Below, piece after piece: positions 33,543-47,741 of a DNA stretch of 64,000 nt. Within the stretch, counting starts at the first letter, position 1; each line of letters opens with the position of its first letter. Source of the DNA: Sarcomyxa edulis. Lineage: Eukaryota; Basidiomycota; Agaricomycetes; Agaricales; Mycenaceae. Made by a program: the position numbers and the translations under genes. The notes under the pieces were generated by a model. It was not told the DNA's origin. It did not search any database and saw nothing but the letters and a program-made list of their open reading frames with translations. The stretch lies in the NCBI GenBank assembly GCA_009761415.1, contig QUOL01000006.1, forward strand, positions 558,001 to 622,000, given 5' to 3'.

Positions 33543-36500
33543 CTAACATTCAGTATGAAGGTCACTAGTATCTTCAGAATCTCTCGATCCATGAAACACT
33601 GTCGACCACCAAGCTCGAAAATTGCGAGGTAGCGTGCCGTAGTGTTGCTCTTATGATTAGGTCAGTAAGTATCGTTTCAATTTAATCCGATAAACCTCGA
33701 ACTGGATTGGGATATATCTAGGGACCCTTCGATGCCTCAGATCCGAGCCTCAAGGCCATCGAAACCTGTCAAATCAGAACTGCTGAATCCATTGTCGTTT
33801 CGCCGCTGGTTACAGGACTCTCTTTCTTTCTACGAAGTCAGCACCCTCGTAATATGCAAAGTTTAATATGAGCCTGTCACTGGACAACAAATAAGTAACG
33901 TTGACATCGCCCATGTATCGCATTGGTTGATGTGCTCATTCCGACCAATAGTACTACCTCGATTCTCGTGGCTGCTTTGTCTTTCCCTTGAATACCCATG
34001 GCCTCTGTCAACTACGCTACGTGGTCGTATCTTTGTCGCTGTATGGCATCTGCCGTATAGAATTTAAACCCTAATTTCCTGCGAAACTGGACGGGGAATG
34101 TTCTGCGAATTGTATCGCAGTCGTTTCGCGCTCCGCCTCCGTCACCTCAGGATCCCACTCACATCGAAGGCCCTTACGCTTGACTCTGAATGAAACAAGA
34201 TTTTTCCTTGATGCCGAGACCCCGAGGAATGATTATTCCTATCTCGTTCATCAGTTTCGAAGAGCGTGTAAAACGGTTTAACCAATACACTTCGACGACG
34301 TATCAGCTCTCTGATGTTACAAAAATGATTCCACCGACTCTCCGAGCGAAAATGCTACATACTCAATATTCATCTCCAGAAACCACGGATTCCTCCCTCC
34401 GTCTTTCGTATCTAGGGACAGGGTTGCAATCCCCTCAGCTCTCTCAATGACTATATCATTACCGAATATGCGTGTCTCCCTCTCCCTCTCTCTAGCCGCC
34501 AATCGTGAAACTCTGCGTTATCTAAACTCTTCTTCAAGCTCTTCGCGGTCTCGACGCCATCCCATCGCCAGGTCAATTAATCTACCAACGCGTAGCGATT
34601 TAAACGGTGATCTATCGAGAGAGATTTCACTAAAATAAGTCTACAGCTCTTCTTACCGTTTCATATTTCTGGTCACTGCGCAATGGGCCAAAGAAGCAAG
34701 TGCGGTTCGAGTACCGCCTCCTCCGTCACACTGAGTACGGGACTTCTAATTCGGGAGTCCATCAACCGACGACCTTCGATGTCGATACTGCATAACGCTG
34801 TGCATGTGGACACTCGCTATGGAGAAGTAGAATGGTCGGTCTTCATCTGCTGAACGCTTATCTTGACAGCCTGAACTTTCTTCGATGCTGCCGTACAAAT
34901 CTTTGTCCGTCTCGTGTGCAATGGGCCATCGGAAACAATATCTTGATTTTAGAAACTGAGAAACACCGCGCCTTTCGTCTTGATCAATAAAAAGTATGGG
35001 TGTCCCCATGGCTCTTCACTACCTTCCTCATTGAGCCACACGCACCACTCCTACGAGAGGTTTCTGCTCGAGACAGTACATGACATTGCCTTAATCAACT
35101 GTCACTGGAAATGATTGCGTGCTCCGGTCAAATGATCGAACCAGGTCGTGACTTCATGCTTCGGTGCCTGCAGCTCATTTTTTCCCGTGTGGACTGAACC
35201 CACGTCCTCAACGTGCTACTCCGCCAATACCGACATATCAGGCGCACCGGGGGATTGTTGCACACAATTCCGTGAGGTGTGGAGTGCTAGTCCAATCCGC
35301 GACGACCGTAAAGTATATGGGAATTACCGTAAGATTTTTCTCTTTCCGCGATAATCGAAAGTTGCGGACAGATTCGTTATGATGGTGGGAGGGTCGTGTT
35401 CAACCTCAAGGACAGAAAGGTCTATCTAGGAATCTACGGCATACTAGCCAATAACATTTGATGCTTAGTCTCCTGAGTCCTGACCGCCTTGAGAAGTTGA
35501 GATCGTCTCCAATAAGCTGAAGCTCTCAAGTATGATGAGCAGCCCTTCAGCTTCAATCCTGAGCTACTGAGCGCCTGACTTCAACTGTATCTTTTTCATT
35601 ATGCGCACCGATGATTGCAAAATTGAATGATCCTCGCACGCCCCTTTTTCGTAAGGTCAGCTTGATATCGACGTCAGTGACGTGCTATTTCCGGAGAATC
35701 TAGACCACACAGCCTTGCGAAGATGGTGAAGTCAAATGGCAGAAGATGCGATCATAGCGAGAGGAACATACTCAAATGTCTGTTCTCCTTTGGATCCTAC
35801 AGGTGCGTGGTATATGTTGAGTTGCCCATGCACGCGGTAGATATCAGATAGTTATTACTAGTAAGATACCATCTGTTGATAGACCAAAGATAGAGAACAA
35901 CCCATGATGATGATGAGTAGATCACAGTATTAGTTTTGTTTTGTTGAGGAGCCCATACGTAGCGTGTACACATCGAATCATTATGGATCTTTGAGAGAAT
36001 AAACCAAGTATCTGTACCGACAAGTTGTGCAAAAGTACCGTCCTCTCCGCTACTTCCCTTCACTCTGGGATGGCACAAACTTCAGTTTCGTCTTGGCCCA
36101 CGCTGGGTAATCAAAATCTCATTATCGCCGACTTATAATGCCATTGGATGCCACAGAGGAGAAAACAGTTACGCTCAAAGAGCCTCCTGCTCATGAATCA
36201 ATGATGTTACCTCCCAGTTAGCCTGCGCCGCACGTATCGATTTGTTCCTTAAATTCTAAAAAACAGGGTTAGATCCGAGTCGTCAATCAGTAATCATAGG
36301 CCTGATCGGTGGCAGTGCAGATTGAGAGGCAGGCTCTTCGCGTCAAGCGTACATACGCGTTCGGGCCCGCTTAACGATTGATGATGGCTTCCGGAGTTTA
36401 ATCGTGCTTTATTCACCGGTACAAGACACTGACAGGGTCGTCATTAGGGGGTGAGAGAGGCTGTCAGTGTCAGAAGCTCTCGAACAGGTCCCAAGGTAAG

Positions 36501-38666
36501 GAGAATACGCGGCCTTGAGCGGTGCTGGTGGGCTTAGTAGTCCCCAGGCAAGTGATGGAGGTGCGATTGAGATCGGGTGCAAGGACGGTTTTTTGGGGTG
36601 TCGAGGGGAGCCAGGTACCTTTTCCCTTTCCTTTGGTTTATAGATAGCTCCGTCAGTGGGCGGGCACAACCGTTATTAGCGGAATGCTATGTAGTATCTC
36701 GAAGAGTCGAATGACTCGAGGGATTTGAAAAGGTTGCTGATGCCTTGCCGATAAACATCGGGTAGATGCATGAATACAGTCGATCTGGGGCAGGTCGTCT
36801 TGTCAAATGATGAGACGCAAATAGCTCGATTGGGAGAGCGCACTTACTTACTTTAGGAAGGTTCAAGAGAACCTCTACGCATTGGGATCTGGAGCTGGCG
36901 GTATTTTGCTCCCGCTCCGGAGGCAAATTATAGCACCCCATTTGAGACAAATGGAGAACGATCGAACGTCGGGGGCATAATCAAATAGTTTGATCACACT
37001 GTCGCGTAGACAGTTCAAGACAGTACCTATCAGTCTGAAGCTTGAAGGCAGTCAGTAAATCTGTTCCATCCCTCGAGATAAGTAACAAGGAGCGTACAAT
37101 GGATTTGGAGGCGGGTTGTCGGCTTGTTCGGAAGTGATGGAATCCACGGAATCATGTACAGTGGGCATAGATGTCCATCTCAATTCGACGGGCTGGAAGA
37201 CCGCAAGAATTAAGACTTATTGTGCAGAACGGCCAAGTCAGTGGAGAGACGGGTCCGATACCGCCGTGTCGTGGAAATGATAGTGGATGTTATAAGTCGT
37301 GGTATCGGCCTAGGTGAATCAGCTCGATGTATAAGCAGCCGTGACTTCACCCCCGAAGGCCATTCAGTAAGTTTGGCTGAGTTAGGTTTGGATGGCAAGT
37401 AGCGCTATAAATCGAGATCGTCGCGAAGGACGACACGATTGGACGAGGAGTTAGTCTGGATTAGGTCGGAGTCTTTGGGAGCCTCATGGGTCCTGTGGCT
37501 CCATCTAAAGAGAGCACTGCATGCCGGAGCTCTCGGGACAAAGGGATAGACGCTTAAAGATAGCTATCATCAGTTCCCCTTATCAAGATTTACCGGAGTT
37601 GTCGGAGGTGGTACGAATGTCTTTAGAAATACTGTCTGGTTGCGCGTTCATTAAATTCTGGCACGGTACATAATTAACACTGAAATACTGACTTGACCTG
37701 GAGGGAGAGATTCCACCGGTGGCGATGTGACCCCGGGGGCCCACGCTGCGGTACAGGCATCGCCCCAACGCATCATCCTCTCAAGATCTTATGGCCGAAT
37801 ACATCAGCCTACCATACGCATCCTGAGCATGGCGTAAAGTACGTACGTACGGAGACAACATTGCAATCAATCATTAGGATCATCAGTCGAGGCTGTGTGT
37901 AGAACTTATCGGCATTCGAGTGTAAATTTGGCAACGGTACTTTTCCTGGGATGATGAACCGGGAAGAATTCGTTCGAATCTGGACTCCAGGCTACCATTT
38001 CGAAGGGAAGTGCGGCCCTCCAAGATACGGGTGTGTTATCTGTGAAAAGTGGATAAATATGAAATAAAAGGTGATTCGCAAGAGCAAAATCGCAACGCCC
38101 GGAGTAGAGAATTAAGCGAAGACGCTCACGGCCCACTAGGATTGAGCTGTACTTATCGGTTAAATTTCCACGAGGATGATATGGGGAAGAGAGCGCAGGG
38201 TGAAATGTGACGAAAAACGCTAAGTCTTTCAAAGTCCGCTCCGAAATAGGTGTTCGGCTAGAAATTAGCTGGCTTTCCCTCAAGGAAACCTTCATTTGCC
38301 TTCAAAGTCCATCTTTTTGTTCGTTGTTCCCGACCACAACAATCCTGGCGCTACCCGCTTTTTGCCTGGATAGCTTGCTTTTTTCGTCTCTATTCTGAAC
38401 GGAGCTATATCGTTGCCATAAGTTTAATATTCCGTTAAGCTCGGCTCTCGTCGTCGGGACGTTTCTGCCCTTTTTTCTTTGCTTTTATACTCCTTAATAA
38501 TATCGCCCCATCCTACCAACTGATCACCCAATTTAACGTGTGTTTTCGTCTCTCCTTCTCTACCTGGTAGACGGTCTTCTTTTCCGTGGGCTAATTTCGT
38601 TTGCGCTGGCAGTTATACGATCTACCACTTACACGCTCTCTACTGGCGACAACAACTCACTTCATA
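33543..38666. other. Gene-poor 5 kb interval
   Basis: No protein family was recognised on either strand. Open stretches exist (for example 37906-38295 minus, 129 codons), but none shows convincing splice context or domain. The last 400 bp are pyrimidine-rich and are probably the long leader and promoter of ste12. Confidence 0.4.
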
Positions 38667-41600
38667 ATGGATCAATCTCAAGTCTATCAGTCCTCCCCGA
38701 TGCACCAGTCTCGCCCGTACTCGGATCTCCACTTTCAACAGCCCTCTAGTTACGATGGTACCCACAATTCTTCCCCACAATCATACCCTGGAGATTTGGC
38801 GTACGGCGGATCGCATCGCGCTCCTCCATACCAGCAACCACAAAATTACCCATACCCCAGGCCTCGTCCACATAAAAGTAATTCCGGAGGATACTCTCAT
38901 GCTCTCCAGGTTACGACTGCTCAACCGGCCCCCCATGAGCACGATCCATCCGAATATACTGCCAGACCGTCCAACGCTCACCACCACGCTCAGTTCCATT
39001 CTCAATCCCTTCCGGTACCCCTCAACCATAATCAGGCCCAAGGGCAGCTAGACTTGATGGCAGCATCATCAAACCCACACGGAGCACTCGGTTTGAATCT
39101 CCACGGGGCGCCCTCGTCCTCCATGCCTCACCCTTCAGACCACGATTACACAACATCGACTCCAGGCTTATCGCAAGGACTTTCACGTCCTCTGATACCA
39201 CAAGAACAAGAGCGATTAGCACAACTAGATCGGCTCAAATTCTTCCTTGCTACTGCTCCATCTCGATGGGACGCATCGGCAGCTGCATCGTCTAATCCCA
39301 CTCCTGCGATCGGACCGGATACCACCTCACTTGGCCCCAACGGAACCTCCAACCAAGTCAACGGACTGCAAACAACACATCCAGCTCTCTCACGTTTCCT
39401 CATCCCAACGACACAAGAGTACGTTACCTGTGTTCTCTGGAACGGCCTCTACCATATCACGGGAACCGACATTGTCCGTGCGCTTGTATTTCGGTGAGTG
39501 GCCCCACTAACTCCCTATGTCGTCCATTCTCTCACTGTGCGTTGAATTTAGATTCGAAGCTTTCGGAAGACCTGTTCGGAATATGAAAAAATTCGAGGAA
39601 GGCGTGTTTAGTGATCTGAGGAATTTGAAGCCCGGAGTGGATGCATGTCTAGAGGAGCCAAAGGTGAGTTTCCTGATTCTCGTCCTTGTTGTGATTGTGT
39701 GGTGCGAGATATGCAAGCTGTGAGGGGTGGTCGAGGAAGAGGGGAAGAAGGCGTCCTCGCAAATTGATGCTGGAGGGAACTTCTTACGTCCCTGCATACT
39801 CTGACCATAAGCGATATGTCTCGCTTCCCTTTATGTCACTTCCTTCTATCTGACTAATTTGCGTTGACATTGATGCTGATACTTGTTGTTTCAGTCTCCC
39901 TTCCTTGACCTACTGTTCAAGTATCAATGCATCCGTACTCAAAAGAAGCAGAAGGTGTTTTACTGGTACGTCCTTGCCCCCGCGTCCCGAGTCAAACATG
40001 GATCCTGACGTATATCCGTTGGCATTACATGTAGGTTTTCAGTCCCGCACGACCGTCTCTTCCTCGATGCTTTGGAACGCGATCTAAAGCGAGAGAAAAT
40101 GGGTCAGGAACCTACGACCCACATCACCGGTGAACCTGCTCTGTCGTTCACTTACGATCCCAAAAGGAGTCTGTACGACCAGTTCAGCAAAGCTCAGGGT
40201 GGCAAAGACGGTGAAGGAGAATTGGAGGCCGCTGTCAGGCGAGCTACGGAGGAACGTTGTGACGAGAATCTCAATCTCAACGTCACGATGGGTGGCTTGG
40301 AGAGCGAGATTAGTGGTAGTGAGGTCAGCGGGCAAGGAAGTGATGGCGATGATGTGATGGATGGCCAGATGCCATCTGGCGAGGAAGGGGCTTCGAGATT
40401 ACCTCCAGCGCTCCAAGGTCCTAACACCCCTTTTTTCCCGATGATCTCCTTGCAAGGATCACCTTCGTATAAACAGCGGAGGAAGAAGAACTCGAAGCTT
40501 ACTTTCGGTCCCGGAAAGAGTTCGTCTCTACGAGGCGATCCATCCGAATCGGACGATGGAAATGAGCGAGGCAGGAGAGTCCAGGAGAGAGGCAGAGGCA
40601 GTCGATATGGCTCTGCTGACGAGTCGATCGAAAGAGACTACAGCCATCTGACTGCTTCGGAGTTGTTCATGAAGCAAGCTCGAGGCGAATTGGCACCGCC
40701 TAACATCGATGATAGAAGGCGACTTCATGTACGGAACATGCACCGGCAGCAACAGCAACGAATTGGTCCAGAGGCGGTTTATTATCACAACGGGCCAGAT
40801 GGGTTGTCCTCGATCCCAAGGCCAAGGAGTCACGAAGAACTTCAACGACATTCGTATCCCATTCCCGGGACGATGTCCGCTGGATATCCTTCTCAGACGT
40901 TCGCTCAGGCTCAATCGCGGGGTATCCCTCCTTCGTATCTCACCGATCCAGCTGCAGTTTCGGTCCGCGTAGATCCTTCGATGGTCAAAACAAAAGCTTT
41001 TGCATGCCCGCTGTTCTCGTGTGGCAGACTCTTCAAGCGCATGGAACACCTCAAAAGACATCTGAGGACTCACACGATGGAGAGACCGTATCAGTGTCCG
41101 AAGTGCAAGAAGAAGTTCTCAAGGAGCGACAATCTTACTCAACACGTACGAACGCATGGAAAAATCGACTCTGACGGTCTTGGCGGCGGGAATGGTGGAA
41201 CGACGGAGTGGGAAGATGGCGCCGACGCAGATAGGGAGAGTGGAGGTGCGGCAAGTGAAGATATTGACGAACTTGAAAACGACGATGCGGTCTATACGAC
41301 TGCTACTGGCGGCATAGGGATGAATTTGGGAATGTACGGAGGTGCCACCGGAATGGGGATGGGGATGGGGATGGCTGCTGGGATGTCTGGCTCTGGATAC
41401 GGCGGCGTCGATGGCATGCCAGACGTCCAGATGTGTGAGGTCGAGGTCCAAGGCGACGTTCTGGAGGTGCAAGGAGACGAAGAGGGGCTAATGACTACCG
41501 CCGGATCCGATGTCTCATTTATCAATGGCAGCTCTACACAGGGGCAGCAAACGCAAGGACAGGGTTCTTATTACACCACTCGTCCTCTTGTTCCTAGTCC

Positions 41601-42534
41601 CCCTTTTACCACCACCGCCACCGATTACACGGATGCTGGGGCTCAGTGGGCTGTTCGCAATCATGCGAGTCCAGCCTTCAGCACCATCAGTGCTCCTTCC
41701 CCGCCTCCAGGTTCTATTCCACATATTCGAAGTGCCCGTAATTCACTTACATCTTCTCCGGCTAACTATATCCCGACTGCTTCTACTTCTGCATCAGGGT
41801 ACAACACAGATGACTATGTCACATCCATATCAGCACCTTCTCATAAACAAGCGTTCGACCATGCATCGCTCTATCCCCCCGGGATGCTTGATAGCTCCGG
41901 CCCAGGACCTATTCGTCGACATCGTAGTATGACGCCGTCCTTGATGCGCAATGGTGAAAACATCCGAAGACCATTAACTGCTTCCAGTGGAGACTTCGCC
42001 ACGATGGGCTCTGGTACATCCCCTGGGTCGACTGGCCGAGGATATCATCCGTATGCCAATGCAATGGTCTCGAGTGGGTACAGTTCCTCTCAGTCTCGAG
42101 ATAATTCTGCGCAATCCAGTCCGGCGACATACCCCCTTCCTCTTACCGAATCTTATGCATCGAACCCAAACGCTCATGAATCTCATTCCCAACCCCCGCA
42201 GTCAACATCTAATGGTCAAATGCAAGAGCAAATGAGACAGATGATGACCATGAACTTGGATCAACAAGTCGACCAGGCTCATTCGGCTATGTACGGGGAC
42301 GGATCGGCGAGCACTATGTCTAACGCTGGGGTCACTCAAGGTTACGGCGATATGTATCGTACGGATTCGCCTGTGCAATATGCCTCCGATTTACCCGTGG
42401 AGTACATCGGAGACGTCTATGGAGCGCCTGTATCGGGTCAGTTCGACAAGCAAGGGCTCTATGTTTTGGATTCAGATGGTCAGTATCAGGGAGTCGACGA
42501 AGGATACTACTCGCAGACACATGTCACTTTGTGA
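38667..42534 (+). CDS. ste12: Ste12-type transcription factor with C2H2 zinc fingers
   Basis: Exons 38667-39493, 39552-39663, 39895-39965 and 40035-42534 encode 1169 residues. The Ste12 homeodomain-like DNA-binding region spans about 239-390. It includes [57 protein letters not shown] and [20 protein letters not shown]. Two C2H2 fingers at about 660-711, starting [12 protein letters not shown] and [13 protein letters not shown], mark the basidiomycete Ste12-alpha form. Both fingers keep all zinc ligands. The rest is Ser/Gly/Pro-rich with Met-Gly repeats near 41340. Such proteins act in the nucleus at the end of the pheromone/filamentation MAP-kinase cascade and control mating and invasive growth. 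The second intron (231 nt) is longer than usual here. Confidence 0.95.
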
Positions 42535-45045
42535 AAACGATGGCAGATACCTTGATGGTCTCCGACCTCACACCACACCACTCACACCCTTTACCCTATC
42601 CGAGGATTATAATCAATTTTACATCATTAAATCTAATACCCCATTCGACTTCGACCCATCTGTATCAAACTTCCCAACATCCAACCATCTATTCATCTTT
42701 GTCCCCATTCCATCACCATTGTTATCGGAACACAAACACTGTCGTATATCCATATCGCACCTGCACATCGTCTCGTGTCTTTCCTGTTGGTCGCGTATAC
42801 CTTTTTTTTGGTTCTAGGGCACTCTTCTTCGAGTAACCTGCGCTCTGCTATTTACCTACCGCTATGATATTAATGGACATGGACCCTATCTCCAAGGTTT
42901 ATATCCCTCCCCGAGTACCAGCGGGTGTGCGAGCGTGCCCAGTTGCTATCTATCTATCTATCTATATGTTTGTCTGTTCTTCGACGTACTACTTGCGTCT
43001 CTTGTTACATACTACTAGTACTTATATCAATCCATAGTCTCGTACGTACTCAAGACTGGTCCATCATCCTACTATATTATAGCTACTTGACTAATTATTT
43101 TGTCCATAAAATTTTAGTTACTTTGATCATCTACAGTGCATAGTAGCAGTTAGTTTTTGCTGTTCAACGAGACGCTCTTCAACACGGCTTTGGTGTTCTG
43201 TCCGACCTTACGGTACGTACAAACGTTCGGCAGTCACCGCAATCGAAGGCATAGCCTAACAAGGCCTCACAGGAACTCGGTCAGTGGCGCGTTAACATCT
43301 GCGCGTGACAGCACGTCTCATTTTGAACCTGGTAAACTCGACCCAAGGACGCAAATCTCATCTCACGATAACGTTCATCCTCTGCAGTCTCTGATCTTCC
43401 CTGACTTTGCGGAAACGGGTATCATTTTTGTTCAATACAGAGGGTTTGCCCCAAGTTTGCCCTCTGCATCACTGACTCTGGATCGTGTGTTGATATCACG
43501 CCCACAATCAATTGGTTTGGGCAACAGGAGGTTTGACCGCTACATTTCTGCAAAAATTCACATGTATTTTGACTTCTAATCCTCTCTACTCTACTAGAAT
43601 TAGCGAGTTAAATGCCTTCTGAAAACTCACCCGGTGAGACCATTGGAAAAGGGTCTGCCTCCGTTTCGGGTATCCGAGCCTTCAGATCTACCACGCAAAT
43701 TTCTGATGTATACTCATAGCAATGGATGACTTTGATTTTAAGCGGTACTTTCGGGACTAACACGCCCACAAATCACAGGTCTCGCAACAGATTGGTTCGA
43801 GATTTCCTACAACGTGTGGCCACATCTCACACTTCGACCTACACCAATAGTAGCTCATCGGTCCTTCTATGGGATTATGTCTAAGTGATTTAAAATATCG
43901 TGCTGACGCGCATCTAATTTAGACCGTGGATGGTGATCGTATAGGGTCCGAAACTCGGCGCCATCTCTCGCAGGCCTATTCGCTATTGTATAATGTCAAC
44001 ATCTCGACTGTGGGATGTATAGCGACCGTCGAGTTCATGGTTTCTTCTAGATTCGACTCGGAAAGAGCTGAGCAATCGACACTCAGTACGTTGGGCAGCT
44101 TGAACTTTCCTGCCAGCCTGTAATACGATCAACTCACTCTTGTTCCATTTCTATACCCAGGCACCATTGATATAAAAACCATCCTTCTGGACAGGATAGA
44201 CGATGGACGATCATGTTCATATTGTGCGTGTGGTCCCTGTGTCCACGGATCTCATTCACAAGAGGGCGTTGAGGCCAGGGATCCGGGTCCAGTTTATACG
44301 GAAATTGATGTGGCACCAAGTCAATTCGCGCCAGTATGCCAAGACAGGCTAAGAGATACGCATGGGTCTGCGTCCCTCGTATATAGTTTCCCTTCTTATT
44401 GGCCTTGTAAACCTTCCTACTTATAAAAAGTCTATACTCCCTGCAGAGCCATTGGTATTCCTGCAGAATCTCGAGGCAACTTCCGCGAAGCGATGCCAAG
44501 GGACAGAACTCACTTCTTTGACAAGTACGGTCAGATAGGTGGTCATCTTACCGTTATAATAGCTATGTTTCTTCTTGGCGGCGTTAGGCGAACACCAAAT
44601 CGACCTGTAGCACTAGCTATAGTAGATTTGAGACCGACGAATACGCTCGTCGAAACATAAGTATATATCCTTCATTTGTATTTTGACTCTTCGTCGCTGT
44701 GCTTCATGAATGAACACCTCAGTTTCACAGTCCTCGAGGTCGAAGAACAGGGCTTTCTACTTCTTGGCATTCGCGCTGCGGAAGGCACAGAACAGACTAC
44801 TCATACAACTTCATGGTATGATTCACATCAAGAGGGTTCGAAAGAAAAGGTGATCTTTGACTTTTATGGTGGCAAAGGCACTTGGCCCTTGATCTTTCGA
44901 GTCCCCATTCAATCTCTGTGAGCATGTCCATTGGTGGTGCGAGCACTTCCCCTAAATACCGTAGGAGCTCTATAAACAGATATAGAATAGGGAAAAAGAC
45001 ACTAATATTACAGTCCTTGTTCGGAATCCGGATCATGCTCGCTTT
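42535..45045. other. Gene-poor interval after ste12
   Basis: The first 400 bp are the probable ste12 3' UTR. A short (CTAT)n repeat lies near 42946-42965. Open stretches at 43157-43579 and 43926-44123 (plus) and 44134-44499 (minus) have no recognisable domain and no supporting splice pattern, so I do not call them genes. Confidence 0.4.
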
Positions 45046-46959
45046 CTATACGCTGCTACTGCTCCCATTTTCGTCCGAGGTATCACGGCTGATGTGAGCG
45101 TGAGACCTTTCCGCCGATAACTCAACAGGAGGGGAGTGTGATGTTGCCGGGGAAGACGGCCTTGGACTTGGAGGTAACGGAACAAGCAATGAGATCTGGC
45201 TTGGAGATCGTGTATCGGATGGAGGTGAAGTAGAGACAGATCCCACACTCTGTTGTGTACTGGAGAAATCAATTGCTGCGGAACGGTGGGCAAGAGGAGA
45301 TAACACGCTTGCGAGGATGGCAGGGACAGGCGTGGCAATAGCTACGCCAAACGGCGGTGGAGGTGGTATGATGATGTGATCGTTATCGTCATCCAATGGC
45401 GGGGGTGGCGTGGAAGGAGGTACATCAGCGTAAGTCAAAGGTCGAGGAGCGGTGAGAAGATGGAGAGGGGTATATGGTACCGGGGACGCGTTGGATGTAA
45501 CGAATGACGTGTTCCCAGAAGACGACGATTCTGAGTCTGACTCTAAACGTGCGGCATAAGGAGGAGGGGCAGCAGGTAATGTTCCGGGGAAGAACCGCGG
45601 TACGAAGGGTGCAGGGCCTTGCATCGGAGGCGTATCCTCGGAGCCGTTCGTATGTAATGATTCGTGATCCCGGCTTCGTTCCAGACGATCACGACGAGCT
45701 GCTAAACGACGACGTCTATATAGATTCGCTGCAATCGCGAAAGCGCAAATGGAGAGGACGCCGAAACTACCTCCAACTGCTCCTCCAAAAGTCGCCTTCC
45801 CTGACTTGGTTGTTCTGCAAAAGAATAGTCGGATCAATGAGCTTGAGTTTATCATTACTTGGAGTATAGACTGAAAGAGTAGAAAAAATAGTAGCGAATA
45901 AGACAAGAAGAAGAGGAGTGATTTTCCGAAGACGCAACAAGATTTTCGACGTACGCATGAGTTACTGGGCTTGGCGACGGACTTGACGGACTCGATGTAA
46001 GTTGTGAACCAGGTGATGTGATAGTGAGTGTTGGGGAGTCGTCGTTTTGTTGCGTGTAGACTAGATAGTCGAACAGAAACACCGAGTCAACTCCAACATT
46101 GACCTGGAGAGCGTGTGGAGCTTCGGTTAAATCGGTTTGAGTGAATACATTGACGCCCGGCAAAAAACCGGAGGAAGTAGACGATCCACTGCTTAAGAAT
46201 CCGCCGTACGACTCGCCGTCTATGTTGAAAGTGAGGTTCATATTTGTGGGTGTCGTGTTCACCGCTGCGACGCCTAGAGGCTGAATGCAGAACAAATAGA
46301 TGGCAGACCCTGAATTCCGAGTCAGTTTCCCTTGAAGCACGTTGAACCCAGGATAGACAGACCAGTGAAGTTGAATATCAGGGTGACGGGGTTGTCGACG
46401 AAGCCTGGGTCGTCGCTGTCGAGCTTATTAGTTTCGAAAGGATTGATATCACGCCTCGAGTCTGTGGATTTTCCTTTGCCACCACCTTTTTTATTGGAAT
46501 TGTCGTCGTCATCGTCGTCGTCGTCGTCGTCGTGGTCTGACTGTGTCGGTGCTGGAGCAGAAAAAGTGGACGATATGTGAGACGAAGTGGATGGGCTTTG
46601 TGGTGGATTGGACGAGGTTTGTGAGGGAGTGGAAGGGTCATCGTCTTTATCAGACGTGGGTATGATATGCGTGCCATCGTGATATGTACTTTGGTATGCA
46701 ATCGAGGTATCCGGGCTCAGGCAAAATGAACAAGGGATTGAACTCGCATGCCATGAGCCCGACGGCTGATAAACCAGGCCAGAATCCGTATCGTCCACAG
46801 TGATATTGACCTGAGCAGCCAGCACCAGCTGCTGTTCGCTCCACCAATAAACTATCGAAACCAAGAAAGCGAACACAGCGGGGCGCGCATTTGACGTCCT
46901 AAGGTGATGGTCAAAAATCAAGTCAAATTCTGGATTGATGGAGGACTCACCTCATCATA
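45046..46959 (-). CDS. Basidiomycete single-pass surface protein, mucin-like
   Basis: Exons complement(46952-46959, 46363-46898, 45955-46309, 45046-45814) give 555 residues. The first exon has only eight coding bases (MM and part of Arg). A signal sequence is followed by an ectodomain that opens VNITVDDTD and continues with W, paired Cys and YHDGTHIIP. A later part runs GSAIYLFCIQPLG and VDSVFLFDYLVYT. This pattern is recurrent in uncharacterised agaricomycete surface proteins. Between the two halves lies an acidic poly-Asp stretch encoded by a GTC/GAC microsatellite (46501-46535). A Ser/Pro stalk, one membrane span (GGAVGGSFGVLSICAFAIAA), RRRR and a long Ser/Pro-rich cytoplasmic tail follow. 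The role is unknown, presumably at the cell wall. Confidence 0.75.
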
Positions 46960-47741
46960 TCAACAATGGAATCAAGTATTACACACGTCTAGCGAGGTCT
47001 CCGTTGTGTCTTTGGGACTAGACCTTTGAAGGAGGAAGGGGAAGTAGGAAAAAAGGGACCCGTGTGACGGCTAAAAAGCCGCTCTTTGAGGCAACTCTTT
47101 GAAGGAACTCATTGGAGGGATACTCCCGGACCCACGCGCTGATTCGAAGTTAGAATTCCCATCGAGGAACTCGGGAAAATGAGCAAAAGATCGCAGAAGA
47201 TTCGGGTTTTCAGAGCCGGTACGATGAGAAGATACACCGACTGGCAGTTCGTCGCACGCGTCTCCAAGTCCGTCCAAATCGATCGCAGACCTTCTCACGT
47301 TTGCACCAAATCGGCACCATAACTTTCTTTATTCTCCCACTCAGTGCCACTCGACAGCTTTCTGTTCTGTCCGTAGTTTGGGCATTTATTTTGACCTTGG
47401 AAATTGACTTTTATGCTTGGCAGGTTTGAGATCTTCTCAGATCGCCCAAGGTCTTTCTCGCATGCGTATAGGGCAGCAGAACAACTTTGAGACTGAACAT
47501 ACATTGTTTCGTTCATCCAGGGCGTCTTTGTATTCTAAGTGTTCCGTATCGTCGGCGCTAGTGGATTCTATCCCCATCGATCATCGCACGGGGCCATTCC
47601 TACCAGCATTTCGGGAGTAACATCTTGAAAGACACGCACACAGCGTACCACACTTCAATCCGCAGATCGGGGGACCTCTCGGAGCATATCATTCAATCTC
47701 GTGATACGCTACATAAGCCACCACTAGCCTTCAGTACCCGA
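46960..47741. other. Divergent promoter region
   Basis: The stretch lies between the minus-strand surface protein gene and vps36. I see no additional gene. Confidence 0.45.

Noticed and set aside
37906..38295. 129-codon minus-strand open frame upstream of ste12
   Set aside because: No recognisable family, and it overlaps the probable ste12 leader and promoter region.
40084..41073. Long minus-strand open frames opposite ste12
   Set aside because: They are reverse-strand shadows of the ste12 coding exon, which is supported by conserved domains.
43157..43579. 140-codon plus-strand open frame
   Set aside because: No domain, no splice context and no promoter-like signal; consistent with chance in a gene-poor region.
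46501..46535. GTC repeat in the surface protein as a sequencing artefact
   Set aside because: It encodes an in-frame poly-Asp stretch within an otherwise consistent 555-residue protein, so it is kept as part of the gene.
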